Assembly (NCBI GenBank): GCA_017560175.1
Contig: JAFYOK010000229.1
Location: 1-9,648, forward strand
Direction: 5' to 3'
Origin: Clostridia bacterium
GTDB lineage: Bacteria; Bacillota; Clostridia; Oscillospirales; Butyricicoccaceae
DNA: 9,648 nucleotides
In this document: one piece after another, positions 1 to 6,061 of the stretch
How the letters are laid out: each line of letters begins with the position of its first letter
Numbering within the stretch: the stretch's first letter is position 1
Made by a program: the position numbers and the translations under genes
The notes under the pieces: generated by a model
What the model was told of the DNA's origin: nothing
Databases searched by the model: none
The model's input: only the letters and a program-made list of their open reading frames with translations

Positions 1-776
1 CTATTATAGGTAATTTCAAAGGAAATAAGAGGGCGTTGACTGTACTTCATTCGAAATATCAAATTGTTTCTTTAGTTTCATACGTGTTTAGAGCAATGTA
101 TGATATTTCAGATTTGGATCATAAACGTAGTACTTGGGCAGGAAAAGCAGAACAATATAAACATCAACTGTTAAATCACTATATTGCTGATATCATAACC
201 AATGAATGGCATGATGGTGGTAGTGGTAAAGTATATGCTGCTAATCGAGACAAACGATATGATTTGGAACTTTCCCGCCAATATTGGGAAACAATTTTAG
301 AGAATCACTATCAAGCACAGTTGGCCAACAGCCAAGCCGAACGTTTTTCTAATCCGACAAATGCAGATTGTGTTATTCTCAACTGTGTATATGTTAATAT
401 TTTTACTGCAGGTGATCAATTATCAAGTAAGAAATTTGATATTGAGCATCTTGCAACAAAAGAGCGAATGAGAACGCTAATGAAGCCGATAAATGGATTG
501 AGGCTTCCTGTCAGCTGTATTGCGAACTTATGTTATTTACCAGAAGATATTAACAGAGGTAAAGGAGAGAAAACCATATACGAGGCAATTACACTTTCAT
601 TACCTATCGATGTGATTGAAACAAAGTTTAGTTTTACAACATCAGAAGATTTTTCTTGGATTTACAAAGCGTATAGTGATGCTAATGTAGCTGAGTTTAA
701 AGAAAGTTATCGAGCATTTCTTGATAAGAGATTTGAAATCATTAAGCAGAAAATGTTGAACACATTGGGAGTTTAA
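1..776 (+). CDS. Partial gene: GmrSD/DUF1524-like HNH nuclease C-terminus (5' end outside window)
   Basis: The frame is open from the left edge to the TAA at 774-776. A TTG at 36 could be read as a start, but codons before it are sense and no ribosome binding site precedes it, so this is probably the 3' part of a longer gene. Numbering from the TTG, residues 134-140 read FDIEHLA and residues 162-178 read IANLCYLPEDINRGKGE. The pattern DxxH, then a GNL-like segment with N164, then N173 with basic residues, matches the HNH motif of DUF1524, which forms the C-terminal part of DUF262/GmrSD-type modification-dependent restriction proteins. Likely catalytic or metal residues are H138 and N164/N173. 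If correct, the missing N-terminus would carry the DUF262 ParB/Srx-like domain. The DNA is markedly AT-rich, unlike everything right of ~970, which suggests horizontal acquisition. The family call is from motif memory, not a search. Confidence 0.6.
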   Translation, partial: IIGNFKGNKRALTVLHSKYQIVSLVSYVFRAMYDISDLDHKRSTWAGKAEQYKHQLLNHYIADIITNEWHDGGSGKVYAANRDKRYDLELSRQYWETILENHYQAQLANSQAERFSNPTNADCVILNCVYVNIFTAGDQLSSKKFDIEHLATKERMRTLMKPINGLRLPVSCIANLCYLPEDINRGKGEKTIYEAITLSLPIDVIETKFSFTTSEDFSWIYKAYSDANVAEFKESYRAFLDKRFEIIKQKMLNTLGV

Positions 777-813
777 TAAAGTATCCTCCCTGCATTGATG
801 AGAGATAATAACC

Positions 814-969
814 ATGAGTGGTGTCAACTGGTGTACTGTCCCTGTAACCATCGTCGAGATGGGATATATGACCAATCCAGAGGAAGACAGATTACTGAAC
901 AGTGAAGAGTATCAGGATAAAATCGTCCAGGGAATTGTCAACGGAATTGATTTGACGTTGCAGAAATAA
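814..969 (+). pseudogene. Remnant: C-terminal tail of N-acetylmuramoyl-L-alanine amidase (Amidase_3)
   Basis: The 51 codons from ATG 814 to TAA 967-969 encode a peptide with VPVTIVEMGYMTNPEEDRLL followed by an EEYQDKIVQGIVNGI stretch. This is the characteristic last part of the Amidase_3 zinc amidase fold: the VEMGY/TNPEE segment holds the catalytic Glu, and the final helix follows. The zinc-binding His and Glu of the earlier domain are absent, because the frame hits TGA at 799-801. Some family resemblance may continue upstream in a neighbouring frame (798-812 reads M-R-D-N-N just before M-S-G), which would imply a one-base frameshift near 813; that part is weak. There is no convincing ribosome binding site. 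The piece lies within ~40 bases of the stop codon of the AT-rich gene, so the rest of the amidase was probably removed or displaced when that DNA entered. Not expected to give an active enzyme. Confidence 0.75.
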
Positions 970-1076
970 ATATGGTCATTGATTGGCGTGCTATCTTCTT
1001 CTGGAACCATAATTGACATAATGGTATGTTACAGGCGGATTTGTACAGTTGAGATCAGAATGGTATGAACTCAAAA

Positions 1077-1115
1077 AAACAAGCGGTGAGCATGCAGCTC
1101 ACCGCTTGTTTTTAT
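1077..1115. terminator. Bidirectional rho-independent terminator
   Basis: A perfect 15-bp stem (1077-1091 pairing with 1097-1111) with the 5-base loop ATGCA is flanked by an A-run (1073-1079) and a T-run (1108-1113). It can therefore terminate in both directions. It lies between the amidase remnant (plus) and xpt (minus, stop at 1128), the expected place for a shared terminator of convergent genes. Confidence 0.92.
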
Positions 1116-1127
1116 TTGGATTCTAAT

Positions 1128-1712
1128 TTACTTCTGTTCGCGGAAGGTAATGGTACCGGTCTCGGCATCCATGGCATCAACGATGGCTAGAGATTCCAGC
1201 TGATAGCCCAGATTACGGATGATCTGTCCGCCGGTCTGGAAGCCCTTTTCGATAACGATACCCAGGCCTTCGATGGTTGCACCGGCGCTGTTGGCGATGG
1301 AGATCAGACCCTGCAGTGCGCAGCCGTTGGCCAGGAAGTCATCAATGATCAGCAGGTGGTCATCGGCATGCAGGAAGTTCTTGGAGACGATGACCTGATT
1401 CTTATTTTTATGTGTAAAGGATTCGACTTCGGCAACATACATCTCACCGGCGATGTTGATCGACTTGGATTTCTTGGCAAAAACCATAGGAACATCAAAC
1501 TCGCGGGCAACAAAGGCTGCAATGCCGATGCCGGAAGCCTCGATGGTCATGACCTTGTTGACCGGTTTATGGCCAAAACGACGCTTGAACTCGCGTCCGA
1601 TCTCTTCCATCAGGCGGATGTCCATCTGATGATTGAGGAAGCTGTCGACCTTCAGAACATTACCGGGTTTGACGATACCGTCTTTCACGATTCTCTCTTC
1701 TAAGAAATTCAT
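1128..1712 (-). CDS. xpt: Xanthine phosphoribosyltransferase
   Basis: Purine-salvage enzyme of the cytoplasm that converts xanthine plus PRPP to XMP and diphosphate. The product is 194 residues, the same length as the Bacillus subtilis enzyme as I recall it. It starts MNFLEERIVKDG, a typical Xpt N-terminus. Residues 58-63 (EASGIG) and the type I PRPP-binding segment LLIIDDFLANGCAL (120-133, acidic pair D124-D125) are intact. The start at 1712 is chosen because AGGAGG lies 8 bases upstream (1721-1726); an in-frame GTG at 1721 overlaps that Shine-Dalgarno and is not credible. The gene has its own sigma-A-like promoter, a very short leader, and the bidirectional hairpin just after its stop. No purine riboswitch fits between promoter and start. 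It lies downstream of the L,D-transpeptidase gene on the same strand, with no terminator seen between, so some read-through is possible. Confidence 0.95.
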   Translation of the reverse strand: MNFLEERIVKDGIVKPGNVLKVDSFLNHQMDIRLMEEIGREFKRRFGHKPVNKVMTIEASGIGIAAFVAREFDVPMVFAKKSKSINIAGEMYVAEVESFTHKNKNQVIVSKNFLHADDHLLIIDDFLANGCALQGLISIANSAGATIEGLGIVIEKGFQTGGQIIRNLGYQLESLAIVDAMDAETGTITFREQK

Positions 1713-1736
1713 AGAGAACACCTCCTAAGTGTTTTT

Positions 1737-1765
1737 ATTATATCAAAAATTGCACAGGTTGTCAG
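1737..1765 (-). promoter_or_regulatory. Sigma-A-type promoter of xpt
   Basis: On the minus strand, CTGACA (1760-1765) and TATAAT (1737-1742) are separated by exactly 17 bases, matching the consensus at 11 of 12 positions. Transcription would begin near 1730, leaving a leader of under 20 bases before ATG 1712. That is too short for a guanine/xanthine riboswitch. Confidence 0.8.
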
Positions 1766-1788
1766 TTATAATCTCAAGATTTATCGAC

Positions 1789-3156
1789 TTATTTCTGCAC
1801 GGGCAGGCGCTGCAGGATAGCAGCGGTCTCTGCACGGGTGACCTGCATATGGGGATGCAGCTTGTTATCGCTGCCCTTTAGGATATGGTTGCTGACGGCC
1901 CAGGACAGAGCATCATGGGCATAGGTCTGAATGTAGCCTGCGTCGGCGAAGCTGTTCAAGTCGGTCTCGGCTGCAGGTTTTCCGGCATAGCGCCACAGGA
2001 TTGCGGACAGTTCCTGACGGGTCATGGCACGGTCAGGGCAGAATTCGGTTTCAGAAACACCTTGAACGATGCCTTGGGAGACGGCCCAGACAACAGCGTT
2101 GTGGCAGGGATCTTCTCTGGTCACATCAGTAAAAGTCGATTTGGCAGTTCGGGGCAGTTTGGGCTGTCCCTCCAGATGATAGATGGCCTGTACAACTTCG
2201 GCACGAGTTGCAGGTGTATTGGGGGCGAAGATGCGATCGGCGATGCCGCCGAGCAGACCCTTTTCAAGTACCTGACGGACTTCGGAATAATACCATGCAC
2301 CCGGGATCAGATCATCAAAGGGCAGCAGTTCGCCTTCAACCTGTACAGTACATGTGGCAGAAAGATCATTCTGCGCATAAGCCGTGATCTCTGCAGTACC
2401 TGCCGACAGGGCAATGACTGTACCATCGGTATGGATGACGGCAACCGTCGGGTCACTGCTCTTCCAATAGAGGTCAGCGGTCTTGGGGGTGATGGAAGCG
2501 GTCACTTTCGTCGACTGGCCGGCAGTCAGCGTCAGCGTCTGAGACTCCATAGTGACAGAAACAGCATTGAGCCAGGGATTGCCGGCGGCAGGATCGGTGG
2601 GATCCCAGCCGTTGTATTCGGCTTCGCTGATATAGTCGAGCAGCTTATCGGGCTTGCCCAGAGGGCCGAGGTCGTTGGGATCGGAATAGATGGTGACATT
2701 GGTACCGCCGGGGCAGTTGTCATAGATCCACTTGGCATCGATGGTCTGCAGACGGACGCAGCCCATGGAAGCCGGATTGCCCAGATTGTTATAGGCATCA
2801 CGGATCATGGCATTGTTGACATCATCTGTATAGCAGATGGAATGGAACAGGTAGTGTCCTTTGAAACGAGTGGCATACTGACCGTAGGTGCCGTCGACCA
2901 TGACCAGCCATCTGTGACGATTGGTTTGCAGGGTGAAACTGCCCTGAGGGGTGGTATGTCCGGGACGGGCGGTGGAGCAGATCATAGCCTTATAAGGAAT
3001 GGTATAGTCACCTGTTTCATCCTGTGTATAGATGGTTACGGTATTGGTGGCGATGTTGACCTTGATGGCATAGGGGGATTTGCTATTGGCTGCAAAGGCA
3101 GTTCCTGTCAGCAAGAGGGCGATCAGAGACAGGAGGAGCAGACACCGTTTGAACAT
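1789..3156 (-). CDS. Secreted L,D-transpeptidase with Ig-like (BIG2) and three SLH domains
   Basis: Predicted exported peptidoglycan cross-linking enzyme of 455 residues. Residues 1-22 form a signal peptide (basic FKRC, hydrophobic run, cleavage after TAFA). The YkuD catalytic domain spans about 28-158, with H105 in HSICY and nucleophile C133 in PASMGCVRL. The usual SHGC motif reads SMGC here, so the His before Gly-Cys is Met. Residues ~197-274 form a bacterial Ig-like group 2 domain (TLTAGQS, then WKSSDPTVAVIHTDGTV). Three SLH repeats follow at ~279-330, 341-392 and 400-452, each with the ADRIFAPNTPATRAE-type core; SLH repeats usually bind secondary cell-wall polymer. Start 3156 is chosen because GGAGG lies 7 bases upstream and the signal peptide begins there; a longer reading to 3300 adds 48 residues of non-typical sequence. 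The catalytic domain at the N-terminus and anchor at the C-terminus suggest a surface-tethered cross-linker. Confidence 0.92.
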   Translation of the reverse strand: MFKRCLLLLSLIALLLTGTAFAANSKSPYAIKVNIATNTVTIYTQDETGDYTIPYKAMICSTARPGHTTPQGSFTLQTNRHRWLVMVDGTYGQYATRFKGHYLFHSICYTDDVNNAMIRDAYNNLGNPASMGCVRLQTIDAKWIYDNCPGGTNVTIYSDPNDLGPLGKPDKLLDYISEAEYNGWDPTDPAAGNPWLNAVSVTMESQTLTLTAGQSTKVTASITPKTADLYWKSSDPTVAVIHTDGTVIALSAGTAEITAYAQNDLSATCTVQVEGELLPFDDLIPGAWYYSEVRQVLEKGLLGGIADRIFAPNTPATRAEVVQAIYHLEGQPKLPRTAKSTFTDVTREDPCHNAVVWAVSQGIVQGVSETEFCPDRAMTRQELSAILWRYAGKPAAETDLNSFADAGYIQTYAHDALSWAVSNHILKGSDNKLHPHMQVTRAETAAILQRLPVQK

Positions 3157-3193
3157 AGCGGTACCTCCGAAAATAAAATTATATATAAATGTA

Positions 3194-3222
3194 AGGGTAA
3201 CATAGAGGGCGGATGCTGTCAA
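3194..3222 (-). promoter_or_regulatory. Candidate promoter of the L,D-transpeptidase gene
   Basis: On the minus strand a perfect TTGACA (3217-3222) is followed 17 bases later by TACCCT (3194-3199), preceded by TG one base upstream (extended -10). The -10 match is only partial. An AT-rich stretch with TATAAT nearer the gene has no good -35. The ribosome binding site GGAGG is at about 3164-3168. Confidence 0.45.
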
Positions 3223-3287
3223 CGACCGTTGGAGCCGTAAATCCTGCCATTGGGACAAGTCTGATTTCCACAGCTTACGTTCTCCCT

Positions 3288-3316
3288 TTGATTTTATCAC
3301 ACAATCGTGCTAAACT
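3288..3316 (+). promoter_or_regulatory. Promoter of the DUF3841 gene pair
   Basis: TTGATT (3288-3293), a 17-base spacer, then TAAACT (3311-3316), with TGC just before the -10 (extended -10). Transcription would start near 3323. GGAGGTGG (3340-3347) is the ribosome binding site for ATG 3352. This promoter and the one on the opposite strand share the intergenic space 3157-3351. Confidence 0.6.
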
Positions 3317-3351
3317 GAAAATGAAAATACTTATCGTATGGAGGTGGTTTT

Positions 3352-3906
3352 ATGGAAAAGATCCGTGTCTGGACCAAACAGCATAAGATCGTATGGGAGA
3401 TCCTGGAACGGGATGGCATTTATCATGCCCATCGAAAACCCATCAAGGCACTGGCTGAGACCGACTTCATCGGCCCGGTCTACGATTGGTTGGCCAACAA
3501 CAGTCCCACATCCAAAGTGAAGCCGGAGGGGGCCGATTATCCGATATGGCTGTCTTTTTCCAGAGAAGGCACCATGCTGCCCACTCCCGATACCGTGTTG
3601 TTGGAGCTGGAGATCGATCCGACCATCATTACCCATGTGAATATCGCCAAGTGGGGACACATGCTCAATTACGGTTATATTCCAAAAGATGAGAAAGATA
3701 AGAAGCGGCACTATGCTTTATTGGAGGAATGGGGCACCAGCGATGCCAAGGCAGGCACAACACCGTTCTATCCCGAGATCAAGCGGGAGATCATGGACAG
3801 CTGGAAGCGGCTGTTTGACGACAGTATTCAGCTGGGCAGTCCGGCCTGCTACGGAAATATATGGGAGGTAAGAAAAGAATGGGTAAGCAGCGTAACGGTA
3901 CTATGA
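3352..3906 (+). CDS. DUF3841 family protein, first of a tandem pair
   Basis: A 184-residue soluble protein without signal peptide or membrane segment. It fits the DUF3841 family: an N-terminal 'WT.Q' strand (IRVWTKQHKIVWEILERDG, residues 4-22), AYDWL-like VYDWLANN (43-50), then the signature KPEGADYPIW (57-66). Later come FYPEIK (139-144), DSWKRLF (149-155) and RKEWV (174-178). The family has no established function known to me; no nuclease or other catalytic motif is obvious. ATG 3352 has GGAGG 7 bases upstream. The end overlaps the next gene, a paralogue, by 28 bases, so the two are surely co-transcribed and probably translationally coupled. The family name is from recall of the motif pattern; the paralogy is visible directly. 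Confidence 0.75.
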   Translation: MEKIRVWTKQHKIVWEILERDGIYHAHRKPIKALAETDFIGPVYDWLANNSPTSKVKPEGADYPIWLSFSREGTMLPTPDTVLLELEIDPTIITHVNIAKWGHMLNYGYIPKDEKDKKRHYALLEEWGTSDAKAGTTPFYPEIKREIMDSWKRLFDDSIQLGSPACYGNIWEVRKEWVSSVTVL

Positions 3907-4466
3907 TCCTTTATGCCTCTCAGGCCGAGCCGGTCTGGCAGGAGATCCAAAGGGAAGGTGCAGCTTTCTCCAAACGGGAGTATGTACGAAAAAAATATGG
4001 AGAGAGCGCCCCTGTTTTTCTGACAGCCTACAACTGGTTCGTGCAGAAGCTGCCTAAGTATGTTCCCAAGCCGGAAGGAGCAGAGTATCCCTACTGGGCC
4101 TTTGCCGATCAGTACACCCTGCCCGGCGGCAGCACGACTTCCCGTCTGCTGACGTTGGAAGTGCCTGTGGAAGAGGCTGTCTATTTTGATATGTACGATT
4201 GGAACAAGGTGGTGCAGCTCAAGTATATGGGCAGAAATGCTGCCGATGAGCGAGCGTTTCTGGATGAACTGGCCATGCGCGGCATCACCACCAGGGATGT
4301 CATGCTGACCGATTTCTACCCCGATCTCAAGGCACAGACATTCGACAGCTGGAAGCGGCTCTTCCGTTATCACGAAGATGCCAAGGCCGGTTTTCCTACG
4401 CAGATGGGCAGTCTGCAGGCCGGGCTGTGGTGCATCCGTAAAGAGTGGGTCGTTGATGTGCGGTAG
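3879..4466 (+). CDS. DUF3841 family protein, second of a tandem pair
   Basis: A 195-residue soluble protein and clear paralogue of the preceding gene. Shared blocks in the same order are PVWQEIQREG (18-27) against IVWEILERDG, KPEGAEYPYW (64-73), FYPDLK (146-151), DSWKRLF (156-162) and IRKEWV (186-191). It is about 11 residues longer, mainly in the middle. ATG 3879 is preferred because GGGAGG (3863-3868), inside the previous gene, lies 10 bases upstream. Two alternatives exist: ATG 3861 (no ribosome binding site) and ATG 3903, which forms an ATGA overlap with the previous stop and would begin the protein where its homology to the paralogue starts. Overlapping paralogues suggest a tandem duplication kept as a pair, perhaps a heterodimer; that is inference. 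Function unknown. Confidence 0.75.
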   Translation: MGKQRNGTMILYASQAEPVWQEIQREGAAFSKREYVRKKYGESAPVFLTAYNWFVQKLPKYVPKPEGAEYPYWAFADQYTLPGGSTTSRLLTLEVPVEEAVYFDMYDWNKVVQLKYMGRNAADERAFLDELAMRGITTRDVMLTDFYPDLKAQTFDSWKRLFRYHEDAKAGFPTQMGSLQAGLWCIRKEWVVDVR

Positions 4467-4494
4467 GCGGCTTTCCCCTTGATGGAAAGGGAGA

Positions 4495-4519
4495 GATTCT
4501 GTATACTGGATACAGAATC
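4495..4519 (+). repeat. Perfect inverted repeat in the leader of the SLH-like gene
   Basis: GATTCTGTAT (4495-4504) and ATACAGAATC (4510-4519) form a perfect 10-bp stem with the loop ACTGG. A weaker hairpin (CTTTCC 4471-4476 with GGAAAG 4484-4489) precedes it. No T-run follows, so it is not a standard terminator. It ends 6 bases before the AGAGG ribosome binding site (4526-4530) of the next gene, so it could be an operator, an RNA processing site or a stability hairpin. Confidence 0.6.
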
Positions 4520-4539
4520 CAAAACAGAGGTAATCTTTT

Positions 4540-5661
4540 ATGAAATACAGAAAAACATTGGCTGCATTGCTGGTGGTGCTTCTGGCGCTGACCGGCGTGG
4601 CTGCGGCAAACGGAGAGGAATATCTTATTACGCTCTCGTGGCTCAAGGAACATCTGAACGACGCCGTCACCAAAGAACTGGATGACGGATTGGTGCAGCT
4701 GGAAGCCGATGTGCGGAAAGCTGCAAGTTCCACATCCAAAAATCAGAATACGACGCTGACAGCGGCCGAGATCGAGGCGCTGGCATCTCAGGTGGCTGCG
4801 CAGCTGCAGCCCTCCGGTGGCAGCAGTACATCTCAGCTGACGTTGGCCAAGGGCGCACAGGTATTGGGCCCCCTGGGCGGCGGTATGATCCTGGAAAGCG
4901 GCAGCGCCACGGTCAACAGCTTTACAGGCAATGATCTGATCGATGTCACTGCCGGTGCGGCAGCCGCTCCGGGCAGCACAGCTATGGTTGGCAGTTATTA
5001 TTTTGTCGGTGCCGATAACGGCTGTGGTCTGACCATCACATCGGATACTGCCGTTGTCCGTGTTCTGGATGGTGCATACGGAAAGGCAGGATACAGCGCA
5101 AAATACGAAGAGGACGCCGAACTGCTGAGCGAGCTGGGCATCTTCAAAGGCTCCAATCTGGGCTTTGAGCTGGAGCGTGTTCCCACCCGACAGGAAGCCC
5201 TCATCATGCTCATCCGTCTGCTGGGTGAGGAAGATGCGGCACTGGCCTACACAGGCAAGTCACCCTTTACCGATCTGACCGGCTGGCTGGAAGGCCGCAA
5301 TTATATTCATTATGGTTCGGCCAAGGGCTATACCAACGGTATTGATGCTGTCACTTTTAATCAGTACGGCGCAGCCAGCCGCCACGTCTATCTGACCTAT
5401 GTGCTACGCGCCCTGGGTTATGATGATAAGGCGGGCGACTTTGTATGGAATACAACATCCGATGACCTTGCCGTGAAGATCGGTCTGATGACATCCAAAC
5501 AGCTGGCAGCCATGGAGCAGAGCGGCTTCTATCGCGACCATGTTGCCCTCATTTCGAGAAATGCGCTGACCGCCGAACTGAAGAATGGATCTATGACATT
5601 GGGTGAACACCTGGCCACCAAGGGCGTCCTCTCGTGGTCCGACCTGGATGACCTTCGATAA
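4540..5661 (+). CDS. Secreted SLH-domain-like surface protein
   Basis: A 373-residue predicted exported protein. Residues 1-22 are a signal peptide (KYRK, hydrophobic run, cleavage near AAA). Residues ~28-90 are charged and probably helical or coiled (LKEHLNDAVTKELDDGLVQL), ending in a Ser/Gly linker (91-98). Residues ~100-180 form a beta-rich, Gly/Ala-rich module (GAQVLGPLGGGMILESGSA, then DLIDVTAG). I have seen similar modules in exported Oscillospiraceae proteins but cannot name a family. Two divergent SLH-like repeats follow: ~192-231 (ELGIFKGSN, VPTRQEALIMLIRLLG) and ~243-294 (FTDLTGWLE, ASRHVYLTYVLRALGY). A further degenerate repeat may lie in 300-358. Start ATG 4540 has AGAGG 9 bases upstream. 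There is no own promoter that I can defend, so it may be transcribed with the DUF3841 pair (73-base gap with hairpins). Role unknown; surface localisation is inferred. Confidence 0.72.
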   Translation: MKYRKTLAALLVVLLALTGVAAANGEEYLITLSWLKEHLNDAVTKELDDGLVQLEADVRKAASSTSKNQNTTLTAAEIEALASQVAAQLQPSGGSSTSQLTLAKGAQVLGPLGGGMILESGSATVNSFTGNDLIDVTAGAAAAPGSTAMVGSYYFVGADNGCGLTITSDTAVVRVLDGAYGKAGYSAKYEEDAELLSELGIFKGSNLGFELERVPTRQEALIMLIRLLGEEDAALAYTGKSPFTDLTGWLEGRNYIHYGSAKGYTNGIDAVTFNQYGAASRHVYLTYVLRALGYDDKAGDFVWNTTSDDLAVKIGLMTSKQLAAMEQSGFYRDHVALISRNALTAELKNGSMTLGEHLATKGVLSWSDLDDLR

Positions 5662-5747
5662 GAGAAATATTCCATGAAAACTTAGGCACAACAGGCAGGC
5701 CTCCTGCGTAATATGGATTGAGAAATCTTTAAGGAGGTCAATCTTCT

Positions 5748-5963
5748 ATGTGTTACAACAACAATAACAGAGCGTGCGGCGGCGGTTTCCTGCAGAACTA
5801 CCAGGCATTCTGGATCATCGTGGTTATTGCCATCATGATCATCTGGGTACATTATGCATCCTACGGCCCCGGCTGCGGCGGCAGTATGTGCTGCTGTGAT
5901 CCCTGTGCCGATCGGAATCCCTGCATGAACCCCTGTATGGGCATGGGCAACAGCTGCTGCTAA
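5748..5963 (+). CDS. Small cysteine-rich single-pass membrane protein, unknown function
   Basis: A 71-residue protein with a good start: AAGGAGG (5731-5737) lies 10 bases before ATG 5748. Layout: polar Asn-rich N-terminus with C2 and C10 and a GGG turn (residues 1-14); one transmembrane helix (~20-36, FWIIVVIAIMIIWV); then a short tail packed with Cys, Pro, Met and Gly. There are 11 Cys in total, including CCC at 48-50 and CC at 70-71, with C-x2-C and P-C-M repeats. The Cys/Met-rich tail could bind metal or form disulphides. The short 'GGGF + hydrophobic helix' plan recalls small YjcZ-type sporulation-linked peptides, but the sequence is not close enough to assign it. The gene follows the SLH-like gene by 86 bases and ends the plus-strand group just before a strong terminator. 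Confidence 0.8.
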   Translation: MCYNNNNRACGGGFLQNYQAFWIIVVIAIMIIWVHYASYGPGCGGSMCCCDPCADRNPCMNPCMGMGNSCC

Positions 5964-5978
5964 AGGGAATACTTAATC

Positions 5979-6005
5979 AAAGCCACCCTTCGGGGTGGCT
6001 TTTTT
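5979..6005 (+). terminator. Rho-independent terminator
   Basis: A perfect 10-bp stem AAAGCCACCC (5979-5988) / GGGTGGCTTT (5993-6002) with a stable TTCG tetraloop and a T-run 6000-6005. It ends the plus-strand group 16 bases after the stop of the small Cys-rich gene. Confidence 0.95.
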
Positions 6006-6021
6006 AAGGGACAAAGCAGGA

Positions 6022-6060
6022 CGAAAAAGAACCCGGCATCCATATGGATGTCGGGTTTTA
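6022..6060. terminator. Second terminator, serving the convergent minus-strand gene
   Basis: A 12-bp stem (6030-6041 with 6046-6057, one G-T wobble on the plus strand, an A-C mismatch on the minus strand) with loop ATAT. On the minus strand it is followed by TTCTTTTTCG (rc of 6021-6030 region), directly after the stop of the 6062-6829 gene. On the plus strand TTTTA follows, so it also backs up the upstream terminator. Confidence 0.85.
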
Positions 6061-6061
6061 C

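Noticed and set aside
1013..1041. TTGACA at 1013-1018 as a promoter
   Set aside because: No acceptable -10 hexamer lies 16-18 bases downstream and no gene follows on that strand.
1722..1788. Purine riboswitch upstream of xpt
   Set aside because: The space is too short, and the conserved aptamer core and stems are not present.
1885..3240. Plus-strand open frame of 451 codons opposite the L,D-transpeptidase gene
   Set aside because: Its product is low-complexity Gly/Ile-rich without domains and no ribosome binding site precedes it; the opposite strand encodes clear YkuD, BIG2 and SLH domains.
4495..4519. Inverted repeat as a rho-independent terminator
   Set aside because: No T-run follows on either strand; kept only as an inverted repeat.
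3849..4739. Minus-strand open frame of 296 codons
   Set aside because: Antisense shadow of the second DUF3841 gene and the start of the SLH-like gene, with no recognisable motif or start signal.
5691..5714. GCAGG/CCTGC mini-hairpin and TAATAT as terminator and promoter before the Cys-rich gene
   Set aside because: The stem is only 5 bp without a T-run, and no -35 match precedes TAATAT.
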